64,000 nt of DNA from an uncultured Clostridia bacterium (GCA_934255135.1 CAKQMV010000002.1:105822-169821), one strand, 5' to 3'. Positions 8,994 through 19,026 are shown, counted from the stretch's first letter. Notes: generated by a model not told the origin, from the sequence alone. A program made the numbers and translations.

Positions 8994-9467
8994 TTACATC
9001 TGAGAGAACAGATTAACCATTTCGATAGCAGAAAGTGCACAATCATAACCCTTGTTTCCTGCCTTGCTTCCTGCACGAGCAATTGCCTGCTCAATGTTCT
9101 CTGTTGTGATAACGCCAAACATTACAGGAACTCCTGTCTCAAGTCCAACACTTGCGATTCCCTTAGAAACCTCGCTGCAAACATAATCGTAATGAGTAGT
9201 ATCTCCTCTGATAACTGCACCTACGCAGATAACTGCATCATAGTTTCCTGAAGCGGCCATCTTCTTAGCAGCAGCAGGAATTTCGAATGCTCCAGGTACC
9301 CATGCAGCTGTGATGTTGTCGTCCTCTACTCCGTGTCTTACAAGACCATCTACTGCTCCACCGAGAAGCTTATTAACAATAATCTCGTTGAAACGTGATG
9401 CAACGATTCCTACTCTCATTCCCTCAGGTGCAACTACCTTACCCTCTAGCAGATTAATATTTCTCAT
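8994..9467 (-). CDS. ribH: 6,7-dimethyl-8-ribityllumazine synthase
   Basis: Joins the pyrimidine and the four-carbon unit in the penultimate step of riboflavin synthesis. The 157 residues include [14 protein letters not shown] near the N-terminus, [11 protein letters not shown], and the substrate loop [20 protein letters not shown] with a suitable spacer precedes the ATG. It is the last gene of the rib operon, 30 bases after ribBA. Confidence 0.96.
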   Translation of the reverse strand: MRNINLLEGKVVAPEGMRVGIVASRFNEIIVNKLLGGAVDGLVRHGVEDDNITAAWVPGAFEIPAAAKKMAASGNYDAVICVGAVIRGDTTHYDYVCSEVSKGIASVGLETGVPVMFGVITTENIEQAIARAGSKAGNKGYDCALSAIEMVNLFSQM

Positions 9468-9497
9468 TTGTATATCCTCCGTTTAATTATTTATAGA

Positions 9498-10709
9498 TTA
9501 GAATTTGATTTCCTCGAAAATATGTCCCATCTTTTCCTGCTTAGTCTTCATATAGAACTCATCGAACTCCTGTGGAGCAATTTCAATAGGAACTCTCTCT
9601 GTGATATCCAGTCCGAATTCTGAGATTCCGTAAACCTTGTCAGGATTATTAGTTAGAAGTCTAAGTGACTTTACTCCTAGATCTCTAAGAATCTGAGCTC
9701 CAACCCAGTACTCACGAAGGTCAGGTGCAAAACCAAGCTTAACGTTAGCTTCAACAGTATCATATCCCTGTTCCTGAAGCTCGTAAGCCTTAAGCTTGTT
9801 AATAAGTCCGATTCCACGACCCTCCTGTCTCATGTAGAGAAGAACTCCCCTACCCTCTTCTTCAATCTGTCTCATTGCGCTCTGAAGCTGGTTACCGCAG
9901 TCGCATCTCAGGGAGCCAAAAGTATCACCTGTCAGACACTCAGAATGAACTCTGCACAGAACATCTTTGCCATCACCGATATCACCCTTAACAAGTGCTA
10001 CATGGTGCTCACCTGTAATGTCGTTTACATAACCCATTGCACGGAAGTGACCGAACTTAGTTGGCATATCAGCATCCGCTTCCTTAACAACATGCTTCTC
10101 GTTAGTTCTGATGTAGTCCTGAAGCTCCTTAATTGTTATGAACTTAAGGTTGTACTTCTCAGCAAGCTTCCATAGATTAGGAGTTCTCATCATTGTTCCA
10201 TCATCTTCCATAATCTCACAGCAGATTCCACACTGCTTGAGTCCTGCAAGTCTCATAAGATCAATTGTTGCCTCAGTATGGCCATTTCTTACAAGAACTC
10301 CACCGTGTCTTGCAACGAGTGGAAATACGTGACCAGGTCTTCTCAGGTCAAGTGGCTTTGTATTTTCATCAGCGAGCTTCATCATAGTGAGAGATCTTTC
10401 AGCTGCAGAAATTCCAGTAGTAGTATCAATATGATCTACTGAAACAGTGAATGCTGTTGAGTGATTATCAGTGTTCTCTGAAACCATCTGAGGAAGACCA
10501 AGCTTTACTGCAAGATCATGACTCATTGGTGTGCAGATAAGACCCTTAGCGTGGCAAGCCATGAAGTTGATGTTCTCCTGTGTGGCAAATTCTGCTGCGC
10601 AGATCATATCACCTTCATTCTCTCTGTCAGGGTCGTCTGTACATAGAATTATCATACCTGCTCTAAGATCTTCAAGAGCTTCTTCAATTGTATTGTACTT
10701 GTAGTTCAT
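9498..10709 (-). CDS. ribBA: Bifunctional DHBP synthase / GTP cyclohydrolase II
   Basis: Supplies both riboflavin precursors. The N-terminal half (about 1-200) is the 3,4-dihydroxy-2-butanone 4-phosphate synthase with the acidic [10 protein letters not shown] motif. The C-terminal half is GTP cyclohydrolase II with zinc cysteines in [17 protein letters not shown] and the loop [12 protein letters not shown] chose the ATG at 10709 (403 residues), 8 bases after AAGGAGG; the frame stays open 10 codons further, but that stretch overlaps the ribE end and has no site. Confidence 0.96.
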   Translation of the reverse strand: MNYKYNTIEEALEDLRAGMIILCTDDPDRENEGDMICAAEFATQENINFMACHAKGLICTPMSHDLAVKLGLPQMVSENTDNHSTAFTVSVDHIDTTTGISAAERSLTMMKLADENTKPLDLRRPGHVFPLVARHGGVLVRNGHTEATIDLMRLAGLKQCGICCEIMEDDGTMMRTPNLWKLAEKYNLKFITIKELQDYIRTNEKHVVKEADADMPTKFGHFRAMGYVNDITGEHHVALVKGDIGDGKDVLCRVHSECLTGDTFGSLRCDCGNQLQSAMRQIEEEGRGVLLYMRQEGRGIGLINKLKAYELQEQGYDTVEANVKLGFAPDLREYWVGAQILRDLGVKSLRLLTNNPDKVYGISEFGLDITERVPIEIAPQEFDEFYMKTKQEKMGHIFEEIKF

Positions 10710-10719
10710 ATATACCTCC

Positions 10720-11367
10720 TTAAAAGCCGAGCGTTTCAAGCATCTCCATAGTCAAAGATGATTCGGCTGTAGTTTCAGTTCTAAAATTCATGAGTCTTTC
10801 GACGTATTTAGCGATTACATCATTTTCTAGATTAACAGGATCTCCTGCTCTCTTGCTAAGAAGAGTCGTCTCAGCTGCGGTGTGTGGAATGACCGATACC
10901 TTGAAGCTGTCTGAAGTTACAGCTGCTACAGTGAGGCTGACACCATCTATACATATAGAACCCTTCTCTACGATGTATTTAAGAATCTGTGGTGGAGTCT
11001 CTATATCTATCCAAACAGCGTTCTCCTCGCGGTCAAAAGTTCTGATCTTTCCGGTTCCGTCGATGTGTCCGCTTACGATATGGCCTCCGAATCTACCGTT
11101 AGCTGCCATAGCTCTTTCGAGATTAACTTCGCTTCCGGCTGTAAGCTTGGCAAGACTGCTTCGTCTTACAGTCTCAGCCATAACATCTGCAGTGAAGAAT
11201 CCATCTCCCATTGATGTTACTGTCAGGCAGATTCCGTTTACAGCGATACTGTCACCGAGCTTAGTGTTTTCAAGAACCTTATTAGCGCTAATCAAGATTG
11301 AGCCAGATGTTCCTGAAATAGAAAGCTTCTTTATTGTTCCCTTTTCTTCAACGATTCCTGTAAACAA
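10720..11367 (-). CDS. ribE: Riboflavin synthase alpha chain
   Basis: Dismutates two lumazine molecules to riboflavin. The 215 residues consist of the two tandem lumazine-binding barrels, with N-terminal (M)[16 protein letters not shown] and [13 protein letters not shown]. The start is TTG at 11367: GGAGGTG lies 4 bases before it, inside the last codons of ribD, and the family always begins with MFTGI. A longer upstream frame exists but carries no family sequence. The one-base gap to ribD implies tight coupling. Confidence 0.95.
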   Translation of the reverse strand: MFTGIVEEKGTIKKLSISGTSGSILISANKVLENTKLGDSIAVNGICLTVTSMGDGFFTADVMAETVRRSSLAKLTAGSEVNLERAMAANGRFGGHIVSGHIDGTGKIRTFDREENAVWIDIETPPQILKYIVEKGSICIDGVSLTVAAVTSDSFKVSVIPHTAAETTLLSKRAGDPVNLENDVIAKYVERLMNFRTETTAESSLTMEMLETLGF

Positions 11368-11368
11368 G

Positions 11369-12484
11369 TTACACCTCCTTATCCCTAACAACATACTCGA
11401 GTAGAACATCCTCTCCGCAGATTGAAACATTCTTAAGGTCAAGCATGTATGCATCTGCTGGAAGAGAAATACCCTCACCAGTTACGGGAGACTTCGCGGT
11501 GCGTCCTCCGAAAATTTTGCCAGCGATGAAGACTTTTACTTCATTCACGATATGCGATTTAAGTGCGCTTTCGTTTAGTGAACCGCCTCCTTCAATCAGA
11601 ATGCTGTCAATCTTACGTTCCCCAAGAATCTTCATAAGTTTCCTTAGATCAACGCGCCCATCATCGCCAGGACAGTTAATTACTTCGACAGAACAATCCT
11701 CAAGTGCAGCCTTGCGAGTTATAAACTCTTCTGATTCATCACTGTCAAAAGAACATACGTCTATAACAGGGATTCTGTCAGCTGTCTGACAAAGCTTTGA
11801 ATCGAGAGGGAGTCGAAGATGACTGTCACAAATGATTCGAATCGGTGACATGCGAGATTCATCCCTTACATTAAGCATCGGGTCATCAGCGAGTACTGTA
11901 TCAATTCCAACCATGATGCCAGCAAGATTATGTCTTATATCCTGTACTCTTGCGCGGGCAATCTCACCAGTTATCCATTTAGATGCACCGGTGTATGTGG
12001 CAATCTTGCCGTCAGTTGTCATTGCATACTTCATAACGACGTATGGAGTTCCTGTTGAAATATAGTGGAAAAATACCGGATTAAGTTTATCGCACTCTTC
12101 TCGCATGAAATCTTCTTCAACAGTTATGCCTGCCTCGCGGAGAATTGCTGCACCTTTACCTGCGACCTTTGGATTAGGATCTCTTGAGCCGATTACGACT
12201 CTACTAATTCCAGATTCCATAATAGCTTCTGTGCAAGGTGGAGTCTTACCGTAGTGGCAGCAAGGTTCGAGTGTAACGTAAATTGTTGCATCTTCTGCTG
12301 ATTCAGTGAGCGATGCTATTGCATTTCTCTCGGCATGGAGCTGTCCATATCTTTCATGGTAGCCTTCTCCAATAATTCTGCCATCCTTTACGATTACAGC
12401 TCCGACCACAGGATTAGGATTGGTATATCCCCTACCCTTTTCTGCTAGCGTTATTGCTCTTAACATGTAATCTTTATCATTCAT
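11369..12484 (-). CDS. ribD: Bifunctional riboflavin biosynthesis deaminase/reductase RibD
   Basis: Deaminates and then reduces the pyrimidine intermediate. The N-terminal cytidine-deaminase-like domain has zinc ligands in HAERNA and PCCHYGKTPPC; the C-terminal reductase domain (about 145-370) has GASKWITG and the nucleotide-binding LIEGGGSLN. The 371 residues match the family. It is the first gene of the operon, and its 5' leader contains the FMN riboswitch. Confidence 0.96.
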   Translation of the reverse strand: MNDKDYMLRAITLAEKGRGYTNPNPVVGAVIVKDGRIIGEGYHERYGQLHAERNAIASLTESAEDATIYVTLEPCCHYGKTPPCTEAIMESGISRVVIGSRDPNPKVAGKGAAILREAGITVEEDFMREECDKLNPVFFHYISTGTPYVVMKYAMTTDGKIATYTGASKWITGEIARARVQDIRHNLAGIMVGIDTVLADDPMLNVRDESRMSPIRIICDSHLRLPLDSKLCQTADRIPVIDVCSFDSDESEEFITRKAALEDCSVEVINCPGDDGRVDLRKLMKILGERKIDSILIEGGGSLNESALKSHIVNEVKVFIAGKIFGGRTAKSPVTGEGISLPADAYMLDLKNVSICGEDVLLEYVVRDKEV

Positions 12485-12500
12485 AGATTTGCTCCTATAT

Positions 12501-12537
12501 AAAAAACCCTGATTGAAGGATTATCAATCAGGGTTTC
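12501..12537 (-). terminator. Riboswitch expression-platform terminator
   Basis: On the minus strand AAACCCTGATTGA pairs with TCAATCAGGGTTT around a 7-base loop, followed by TTTTTTAT. It sits between the FMN aptamer and ribD, so FMN binding most likely favours termination. Confidence 0.85.
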
Positions 12538-12594
12538 GATATACATTATTCAAAAAACCGGAAAGGTTATATATGAAATCGTACATAATAAAAA

Positions 12595-12700
12595 TCTTCT
12601 CTCATCCAGACTGTACTGTCGGCTTCGGAGTTACACCGAATCATGCCTTACGGCTCGCGGGCTTTACCGCCGGTAGGGAATCTCACCCTGCCCTGAAGAT
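12595..12700 (-). promoter_or_regulatory. FMN riboswitch (RFN element)
   Basis: The minus strand carries the hallmark RFN blocks in order: GGGCAGGGTGAGATTCCC, TACCGGCGGTAAAGCCCGCGAGC (split around the conserved GCGGT and CCCGCGAGC), a variable hairpin, and GCCGACAGTACAGTCTGGATG followed by AGAGAAGA. It precedes the rib operon with an intrinsic terminator between, the usual arrangement for feedback by FMN. Confidence 0.96.
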
Positions 12701-12721
12701 AATAATATTAAATTCGCTTTT

Positions 12722-12727
12722 ATTATA
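12722..12727 (-). promoter_or_regulatory. -10 box of the rib operon promoter
   Basis: TATAAT on the minus strand lies about 22 bases upstream of the first conserved riboswitch block. No clear -35 hexamer is seen at the right spacing. Confidence 0.45.
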
Positions 12728-12766
12728 CTCCAATTCATATAAAAGAAAAGGAGAAATATAAAATAT

Positions 12767-12822
12767 TTGTTGACATAACAACAAGTATAGGATTAAATAT
12801 AAAATTGTTGTTATATCAACAT
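12767..12822 (+). promoter_or_regulatory. Promoter between two MarR-like operator palindromes
   Basis: Two palindromes of the form TTGTTG-N6-CAACAA lie at 12767-12784 (perfect) and 12805-12822 (last base differs), 38 bases centre to centre. The -35 box TTGACA (12770-12775) is inside the first one; a -10 candidate TTAAAT (12793-12798) follows 17 bases on, so the second palindrome covers the start-point region. TTGTTG-type dyads resemble sites of MarR/OhrR-family repressors. No such regulator gene is in the window. Confidence 0.65.
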
Positions 12823-12847
12823 TTCTAAAGATAGAAAGGTAAAAGTC

Positions 12848-14047
12848 ATGAATAGATTAAAGAAAATATATTGCAGAGTTTTTCAGACTGCCCTGAAAAT
12901 TTCGATACCATTTCTTCCCTACAGAAAGCCTGCTATAATCGGAAGTGTTAAAGAAATTCCATATATACTTGATGAAAACAGTATTGAGTCAGTACTCATT
13001 GTAACGGATTCTTCCATTATGAGACTGGGTCTGCTTGAAAGACTTGAATCAGCACTCCATAAAGCTGGTATTGAATATCATGTATATGACAAGACCGTTG
13101 CAAATCCAACAACCGATAATGTAGCGGAAGCACTCGGGATGTACAGGAGAAACAAGTGCCAGGCAATCATTGGTTTTGGCGGTGGATCAAGTATGGATTG
13201 TGCGAAAGCCGTCGGTGCAAGAATAGCAAGGCCAAAAACTAAGCTTTCTAAGATGGAAGGAATTCTAAAGGTGCGTAAGAAACTTCCGTTACTTATTGCT
13301 GTACCTACAACAGCAGGAACAGGAAGTGAGACTACTATTGCTGCAGTGATTACAGATTCAAAGACAAGACATAAGTACGCAATCAATGACTTTCCTCTGA
13401 TTCCAAGATATGCTGTGCTCGATCCGAAAATTACTATGAGTCTTCCTCCTTTTGTCACTGCGACAACTGGAATGGATGCCCTCACTCATGCTGTCGAAGC
13501 GTATATCGGAAATTCGACAACAAGAGAAACTCGCAAGGATGCGCTTCTTGCGGTGAAGATTATTTTCAGAAATCTCGACAAAGCATATGAAGATGGTGGA
13601 AATCTTGAGGCAAGAAGAAAGATGCTCAATGCAGCATATTTTGCAGGCTGTGCATTTACGAAATCTTATGTAGGTTATGTTCATGCGATAGCTCATTCGC
13701 TCGGTGGGGAGTATAATGTAGCACATGGGCTTGCTAATGCAGTTATTCTTCCGATAGTCCTTGAGAAATATGGAAGCACTATAAACAGAAAACTTCATAA
13801 GCTTGCAATCGCAGCGGGAATCGCAGACAGAAGCATGCCTTCAGACGAGGCGGCAGCTCTCTTTATAGAAGAGATTAAGAATATGCAGAAACGTTTTGGC
13901 ATTGGAACGAAAATAACGGAACTGAGGGAGAAAGATATTAAGAAGCTATCTTCATATGCGAACAAGGAGGCAAATCCGCTCTACCCTGTTCCTGTTCTCA
14001 TGAACACGAAGGAGCTTTCAGAGATTTATTACGAGCTACTGATGTAG
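12848..14047 (+). CDS. Iron-containing alcohol dehydrogenase
   Basis: Group III NAD(P)-dependent alcohol dehydrogenase, 399 residues. The nucleotide-binding GGGSSMDCAKA and TAGTGSE lie in the N-terminal domain; metal ligands are expected in the GMDALTHAVEAY and HAIAHSLGGEYNVAHG segments, where the histidines are present. It is followed after 19 bases by an aldehyde dehydrogenase. The pair could interconvert an alcohol and its acid; the physiological aldehyde is not evident. Expression is probably controlled by the palindromes upstream. Confidence 0.9.
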   Translation: MNRLKKIYCRVFQTALKISIPFLPYRKPAIIGSVKEIPYILDENSIESVLIVTDSSIMRLGLLERLESALHKAGIEYHVYDKTVANPTTDNVAEALGMYRRNKCQAIIGFGGGSSMDCAKAVGARIARPKTKLSKMEGILKVRKKLPLLIAVPTTAGTGSETTIAAVITDSKTRHKYAINDFPLIPRYAVLDPKITMSLPPFVTATTGMDALTHAVEAYIGNSTTRETRKDALLAVKIIFRNLDKAYEDGGNLEARRKMLNAAYFAGCAFTKSYVGYVHAIAHSLGGEYNVAHGLANAVILPIVLEKYGSTINRKLHKLAIAAGIADRSMPSDEAAALFIEEIKNMQKRFGIGTKITELREKDIKKLSSYANKEANPLYPVPVLMNTKELSEIYYELLM

Positions 14048-14066
14048 CATAAGAAAGGAGTAAATC

Positions 14067-15446
14067 ATGGACGCAGATATGGTGAAAGAAATTGTTAAGG
14101 AGTCGAGAAAATATTTCGACAGCTGCGCGACACTTCCTGTTGAATTCAGAATTAATGCACTTAAGAAATTAAGAACAAGCATCATTATTCACGAATCTGA
14201 AATCAATGAGGCACTAAGAAAGGATCTCGGCAAGGGTGCGGCTGAGAGCTATATGTGTGAAACTGGAATGACCCTGGCAGAGATTTCATACATGATTAAG
14301 AACATAAGAAAGCTTGCATCTGACAAGAAGGTGAAGACACCACTAGCACAATTTCATTCAGTGAGCTATAGCAAGCCATCACCAAGAGGAAGCGTACTTA
14401 TTATCAGTCCATGGAACTACCCTTTCATGTTAACAATGGAACCGCTTGTTGATGCAATTGCTGCAGGAAATACTGTAGTAATTAAGCCAAGCGAGTTTTC
14501 TCCAAATACAACTGCTATTATGCAGACTATTATAAGTGAGTGCTTTGATCATGAACATATAAGTGTAGTTACAGGCGGAGTTAAAGAAAGTCAGTTGCTT
14601 CTTAAAGAGAAATGGGGAAAGATATTTTTTACTGGAAATAAGAGTGTTGGTAAAGAAGTTCTCAGAAAAGCAGCCGAAAATCTTACATCTGTAACCCTCG
14701 AACTTGGCGGAAAGAGTCCTTGTATAGTAGACAGTTCAGCAAATATCAAGCTCGCTGCGAGAAGAATCGTATTCGGTAAGTATCTTAACTGCGGACAGAC
14801 ATGCGTGGCTCCTGATTACGTTCTGTGTCACAGTAGCGTCAAAGATAAATTCATCAAGGCAGTTAAGATGGAAATTGTGAGACAGTTCGGAGAGAATCCT
14901 CTCGAAAATACGGAATACGGTAAGATCATAAGCAAAAGACATTTTGAAAGAATTGTGCCTCTAATCAATCAGAGCAAGGTCATTCACGGAGGCAGCATTG
15001 ATGAAGATAGATTGAAGATTGAACCGACGGTTCTTGATAACGTGAGTCTTGATGATGCTGTAATGAAGGAAGAAATTTTCGGACCTATTCTGCCAGTTCT
15101 AACTTTCGATAAACTAGGAACAGTGGTAGATTTTGTCAATTCAGGAGACTCACCTCTCGCTCTGTACATCTTCTCTTCTAATAAAAGAAACATTAAGATG
15201 ATAACAGATTGCTGCAGATTTGGTGGTGGATGTGTAAATGACACTATTATTCACCTTGCGACGAGCGAAATGGGCTTCGGTGGATTCGGTGAAAGTGGTA
15301 TGGGATCATATCACGGCAAGGAAGGCTTTGAGTGCTTCAGTCACAGAAAGAGCATCGTAAACAAGAAAACAAGGATTGATCTTCCAATGAGATATCAGCC
15401 CTACTCCGATATAAAGAGTAAACTGGTAAGGATGTTCCTGAAATAA
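14067..15446 (+). CDS. Aldehyde dehydrogenase (class 3-like)
   Basis: NAD(P)-dependent oxidation of an aldehyde to its acid. The 459 residues fit the shorter class 3 branch (YwdH-like). SPWNYPF and KPSEFSPNT form the cofactor site, TLELGGKSPC carries the catalytic base and NCGQTCVAPDYV the catalytic cysteine. The C-terminus FSHRKSIV with a hydrophobic basic tail is also typical. AAAGGAG precedes the ATG. No acylating domain is present, so it is not an AdhE-type enzyme. Confidence 0.9.
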   Translation: MDADMVKEIVKESRKYFDSCATLPVEFRINALKKLRTSIIIHESEINEALRKDLGKGAAESYMCETGMTLAEISYMIKNIRKLASDKKVKTPLAQFHSVSYSKPSPRGSVLIISPWNYPFMLTMEPLVDAIAAGNTVVIKPSEFSPNTTAIMQTIISECFDHEHISVVTGGVKESQLLLKEKWGKIFFTGNKSVGKEVLRKAAENLTSVTLELGGKSPCIVDSSANIKLAARRIVFGKYLNCGQTCVAPDYVLCHSSVKDKFIKAVKMEIVRQFGENPLENTEYGKIISKRHFERIVPLINQSKVIHGGSIDEDRLKIEPTVLDNVSLDDAVMKEEIFGPILPVLTFDKLGTVVDFVNSGDSPLALYIFSSNKRNIKMITDCCRFGGGCVNDTIIHLATSEMGFGGFGESGMGSYHGKEGFECFSHRKSIVNKKTRIDLPMRYQPYSDIKSKLVRMFLK

Positions 15447-15457
15447 GATGAAATAAT

Positions 15458-15486
15458 AAACCCACGGTCATTATGATCGTGGGTTT
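15458..15486. terminator. Bidirectional hairpin between converging genes
   Basis: AAACCCACGGTC pairs with GATCGTGGGTTT (one G-T pair) around ATTAT. It lies between the aldehyde dehydrogenase (+) and YitT (-) genes. The T tracts on both sides are short. Confidence 0.65.
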
Positions 15487-15497
15487 CGCCAATTAAT

Positions 15498-16370
15498 TTA
15501 TTCTTTAGGTCTGTTGTAGAAGTTTCCGTAAACGTTATCAGTCTTGATACTGTTAATGAAAGCGTGTGGATCAAGCTCCAGAATTGTCTTGGTAAGCTTG
15601 CTTACCTCGTCGCTATTTACTACAGAATAAACAACGTTCTGCTCCTTACCCATGTAGAAGCCCTTGCCCTTGAAGAGCGTTGCTCCATGATGAGTGTTGT
15701 TATGAATCGTCAGATAAACATCATCAGGACTCTCAGTTACAATCCAGAGTGTGTGCTTCTGGTACCTTTTGTTCATTACGTTCAGAAGCTGTGTGATAGC
15801 GAACTGATAAATGATTGAGTACATTGCCTTGTCGAATCCGAAGAGCACACCACCAATGATGTAGAGACATACGTTGAATGCAAAAATATAATTCCACGCG
15901 TCAATACCCTTCATCTCTGAAAGATAAAGAGATATGAAATCGGTACCTCCTGAACAAGCTTCTGCTCTAAGACAGAGTGTCATACCAATTGCCTGCATCA
16001 CTGCACCGAATAGTGTGATAAGAAGGATGTCGTATGTTACTGCGTACTTAGGAAGCAAGTCAGTCAACAGTGAAGAAAGGATAATTATATATAATGAATA
16101 TATAGTGAACTTCTTTCCTATGAACTTAAATCCAAGAATTGCTGCTGCACAGTTAAGCGGCATGTTGATTGCAGAGAATGGAATCATCAAGGAGAAATAC
16201 TTATCTGCTATCCTCTGGATAAGAACCGTAAGTCCGGTAAAGCCTCCGGGAAAAAGATCTCCGTACGTTACGAACGTGTTGATGTTTATCGCCATTATAA
16301 GGGCTCCAAGGGTAAGTATTAGGAAATGCAGAAATGAATTTAACTTGCTGTTTTCAGTATTGCTATACAT
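15498..16370 (-). CDS. YitT family membrane protein
   Basis: A 290-residue integral membrane protein of unknown transport role. About six hydrophobic segments occupy residues 10-185, with the family loop GGTDFISLYLSE, followed by a soluble DUF2179 domain containing YSVVNSDEVSKL and a conserved NVYGNF tail. A second paralogue is at 35727-36635. A single-gene unit ending at a shared terminator. Confidence 0.88.
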   Translation of the reverse strand: MYSNTENSKLNSFLHFLILTLGALIMAININTFVTYGDLFPGGFTGLTVLIQRIADKYFSLMIPFSAINMPLNCAAAILGFKFIGKKFTIYSLYIIILSSLLTDLLPKYAVTYDILLITLFGAVMQAIGMTLCLRAEACSGGTDFISLYLSEMKGIDAWNYIFAFNVCLYIIGGVLFGFDKAMYSIIYQFAITQLLNVMNKRYQKHTLWIVTESPDDVYLTIHNNTHHGATLFKGKGFYMGKEQNVVYSVVNSDEVSKLTKTILELDPHAFINSIKTDNVYGNFYNRPKE

Positions 16371-16405
16371 GATTAAATTACTCTCACTCTTTGATTAAAT
16401 AATAC

Positions 16406-16434
16406 GATACCGGAAAAATTACTTGTCCGGTATC
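16406..16434. repeat. Perfect inverted repeat in the YitT-rpmE divergent region
   Basis: GATACCGG and CCGGTATC are separated by 13 bases, 36 bases upstream of the YitT start and about 60 bases before the rpmE -10 box. It lacks a clean T tract on either strand, so it may be an operator or an RNA hairpin in the YitT leader. Confidence 0.5.
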
Positions 16435-16496
16435 AAAAAAACAATTTTTGCTCCTATAAAATAACACTTTTACTTGTGTAATGCAATGCGTTTTGA

Positions 16497-16502
16497 TATA
16501 AT
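16497..16502 (+). promoter_or_regulatory. -10 box of the rpmE promoter
   Basis: TATAAT lies 54 bases upstream of the rpmE start. The -35 region (TTGTGT at 17-base spacing) is weak. Confidence 0.5.
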
Positions 16503-16555
16503 ACATGCGCTGTGTACAAGTATACATGGTAATTTTAAAGAAAGAGGAAACAAAC

Positions 16556-16753
16556 ATGAGAGAAGGAATCCATCCTGATTACAAGGAATGTAAAGTAACT
16601 TGCGCATGTGGTAATACTTTCACTACACTTTCAAACAAGGAAGAGATGAGAGTAGACATCTGTTCAGAGTGTCACCCATTCTTCACTGGTCAGCAGAAGT
16701 TTGCTAACCGTGGTGGACGTGTTGAGAAGTTCAAGAACAAATACAACCTGTAA
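16556..16753 (+). CDS. rpmE: 50S ribosomal protein L31 (zinc-binding form)
   Basis: A 65-residue ribosomal protein beginning [11 protein letters not shown]. The cysteines in CACGNTF and CSECHPF identify the zinc-binding (C+) form. AGAGGAAA precedes this ATG; an in-frame extension 17 codons upstream is unrelated to the family. Its own terminator follows. A zinc-free copy, if any, lies outside the window. Confidence 0.96.
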   Translation: MREGIHPDYKECKVTCACGNTFTTLSNKEEMRVDICSECHPFFTGQQKFANRGGRVEKFKNKYNL

Positions 16754-16756
16754 TCC

Positions 16757-16785
16757 CAAGCGCCTCGACAGGAGGCGCTTTTTTC
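16757..16785 (+). terminator. Terminator after rpmE
   Basis: AAGCGCCTC pairs with GAGGCGCTT around a tight loop and is followed by T6. Confidence 0.9.
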
Positions 16786-16918
16786 ATACGTATTTTTCTA
16801 TACATAATTTGCAAATATATTATATGTAAGGGTTAATTGACTATAGGAAATTTGTTATAATAATACATTGAACAAGTAGATGATATAAAACAATAATTTA
16901 AAGAAACAGGAGTAATAT

Positions 16919-17989
16919 ATGTTCGATAAACTTGATTTTATACTTGAGAAATATAACGAGCTTGCAGAGAAGGTTTCAGATCCTGAAATCATTGCAAATC
17001 AGTCTGTATGGCAGAAGTATATGAAGGAGATGGGCGAGATGGAGCCTATCGTTAAGGAGTACGAGCAGTACAAGAAGAACAAGGAAGCTCTTGCTGAGGC
17101 TAAGGAAATCTTTGAGATGGAAGATGATGAAGAGATGAGAGAAATGGCAAGAGAAGAGGTCAAGGATCTTGAAGCTGCTATTGAGAAGTCTGAGGAGGAT
17201 ATGAAGATCCTTCTTCTACCTAAGGACCCTAATGATGACAAGAACGTAATTCTTGAGGTTAGAGCCGGAACAGGTGGAGATGAGGCTGCCCTCTTCGGTA
17301 ATGACCTTCTCAGAATGTACCTTCGTTACGCTGAGAGACATAGATGGAAGACTGAGATTATTGAGATGAACGACACTGGTATCGGCGGAATCAAGGAGGC
17401 TGTAGTTCTTATCAAGGGTAAGGGTGCATACTCAAGACTTAAGTACGAGAGTGGTACACACAGAGTACAGAGAGTCCCTGAGACAGAGTCTTCAGGAAGA
17501 ATCCATACATCTGCTGCAACTATTGCAGTACTTCCTGAGGTTGATGACGTTGAGGTTAAGATTGATCCTAATGAGGTAAGAGTTGACGTATACAGAGCAT
17601 CAGGTAATGGTGGCCAGTGCGTAAATACTACAGACTCAGCTGTAAGACTTACACATATTCCAACAGGTCTGGTTGTAACTTGTCAGGACGAGAAGTCGCA
17701 GCTTAAGAACAAGGACAAGGCATTCAAGGTTCTTAAGGCAAGACTCTATGATATGAAGCTGCAGGAGCAGAATGATAAGATTTCAGCAGAGAGAAGAAGC
17801 CAGGTTGGATCAGGAGACAGATCTGAGAGAATCAGAACTTATAACTTCCCACAGGGAAGAATTACAGATCACAGAATCAACCTTACACTTTATAAGCTTG
17901 ATCAGTTCCTTGATGGAGACATCGATGAGGCAATCGATGCACTTATCACACAGGATCAGGCTGAGAAAATGAAGGAATTTGGAATTTAA
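16919..17989 (+). CDS. prfA: Peptide chain release factor 1
   Basis: Recognises UAA and UAG and triggers peptide release. The 356 residues contain an N-terminal coiled-coil domain rich in Glu/Lys, the stop-codon reading tripeptide PET in [12 protein letters not shown], and the catalytic GGQ in [20 protein letters not shown] replaces the commoner GQHVN after GGQ, a tolerated change. A -10 box TATAAT lies at 16856-16861. prmC, which methylates the GGQ glutamine and often adjoins prfA, is not next to it. Confidence 0.96.
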   Translation: MFDKLDFILEKYNELAEKVSDPEIIANQSVWQKYMKEMGEMEPIVKEYEQYKKNKEALAEAKEIFEMEDDEEMREMAREEVKDLEAAIEKSEEDMKILLLPKDPNDDKNVILEVRAGTGGDEAALFGNDLLRMYLRYAERHRWKTEIIEMNDTGIGGIKEAVVLIKGKGAYSRLKYESGTHRVQRVPETESSGRIHTSAATIAVLPEVDDVEVKIDPNEVRVDVYRASGNGGQCVNTTDSAVRLTHIPTGLVVTCQDEKSQLKNKDKAFKVLKARLYDMKLQEQNDKISAERRSQVGSGDRSERIRTYNFPQGRITDHRINLTLYKLDQFLDGDIDEAIDALITQDQAEKMKEFGI

Positions 17990-18004
17990 TTCGGAAGTGA
18001 GCTG

Positions 18005-19006
18005 ATGGAAACATTAAGACTTAAGCCTGATAATGAAGGCTTACAGAAAGCCGGAGATATAATCCGCGAAGGCGGTCTTGTGGCCTTCCCTACCGAGACT
18101 GTTTACGGACTTGGAGCGAATGCACTTGATGGAGAAGCGGTCAGATCAGTCTATACTGCCAAGGGGCGTCCAAGCGACAACCCTATGATTGTTCATATCT
18201 CGACATTTGATGAGATATATGAGCTTGCATCAGTTATTAACGGGACGGCTGAAGCACTGATTAAAGAGTTTTGGCCGGGACCGATTACCTTCGTACTTCC
18301 GAAGAAGGATAATGTGCCGGATGTGACTACAGGTGGTCTTGGTACTGTTGCGGTGAGAATGCCGTCAAATGAGACTGCAAGAGCTTTGATTGAGAGTGCA
18401 AAGAGACCTATTGCGGCTCCGAGTGCTAACAGAAGCGGTAAGCCTAGTCCGACTAATGCATATGATGTGCTTGAGGATATGGATGGAATTATCGATGCTG
18501 TGATTATGGGCGAGGACTGTAATGTTGGTATTGAGTCAACTGTTGTTGATGTTACTTCAGAGATTCCTGTGATTCTGAGACCGGGATATGTAACTCCGGA
18601 TATGATTATGGAGAGAACTGGGATTAAGGCTGTCTATGATTCAAGTCTTGCCGAGAAGCATATCGAGGATCTCGATCCTTCGAAGGGCTCTGGTGAGATT
18701 GATGGATTTAAGCCTAAGTCTCCAGGTATGAAGTATAAGCATTATGCACCTAATGCTAAGGTAATTCTTGTCGAGGGTGATATTGATAAGATTAAGGAAG
18801 AATACGAGATGAAGGGTTCTAAGGTAGGAGTTCTCGACTACGGCGGAGATTCGAGATTTGCCGCATACAGCTTTTTCTCAGACCTTAGAAGACTCGATCG
18901 TGAAGAAGCCGAGATTATCCTTGTTCGAACTCTTGAGAAGGAAGGACTTGGATTTTCAATCATGAACCGCATGCTTAAGAGCGCGGGTTATGAAGTAATT
19001 AAATAG
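18005..19006 (+). CDS. L-threonylcarbamoyladenylate synthase (Sua5/TsaC)
   Basis: Makes threonylcarbamoyl-AMP for the t6A37 modification of ANN-decoding tRNAs. The 333 residues have the long, Sua5 architecture: a YrdC-type domain (about 1-205) with FPTETVYGLG, KGRPSDNPMIVH and APSANRSGKPSPT, and a C-terminal Sua5 domain after the KSPGMKYKHYAP motif. It lies 15 bases after prfA and 20 before rpiB, the order seen in other Firmicutes. Confidence 0.94.
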   Translation: METLRLKPDNEGLQKAGDIIREGGLVAFPTETVYGLGANALDGEAVRSVYTAKGRPSDNPMIVHISTFDEIYELASVINGTAEALIKEFWPGPITFVLPKKDNVPDVTTGGLGTVAVRMPSNETARALIESAKRPIAAPSANRSGKPSPTNAYDVLEDMDGIIDAVIMGEDCNVGIESTVVDVTSEIPVILRPGYVTPDMIMERTGIKAVYDSSLAEKHIEDLDPSKGSGEIDGFKPKSPGMKYKHYAPNAKVILVEGDIDKIKEEYEMKGSKVGVLDYGGDSRFAAYSFFSDLRRLDREEAEIILVRTLEKEGLGFSIMNRMLKSAGYEVIK

Positions 19007-19026
19007 AAGATGAGAGGAAATGGGCT

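Noticed and set aside
12513..12761. Plus-strand open frame of 82 codons
   Set aside because: It lies entirely over the antisense of the FMN riboswitch and its terminator and has no family resemblance.
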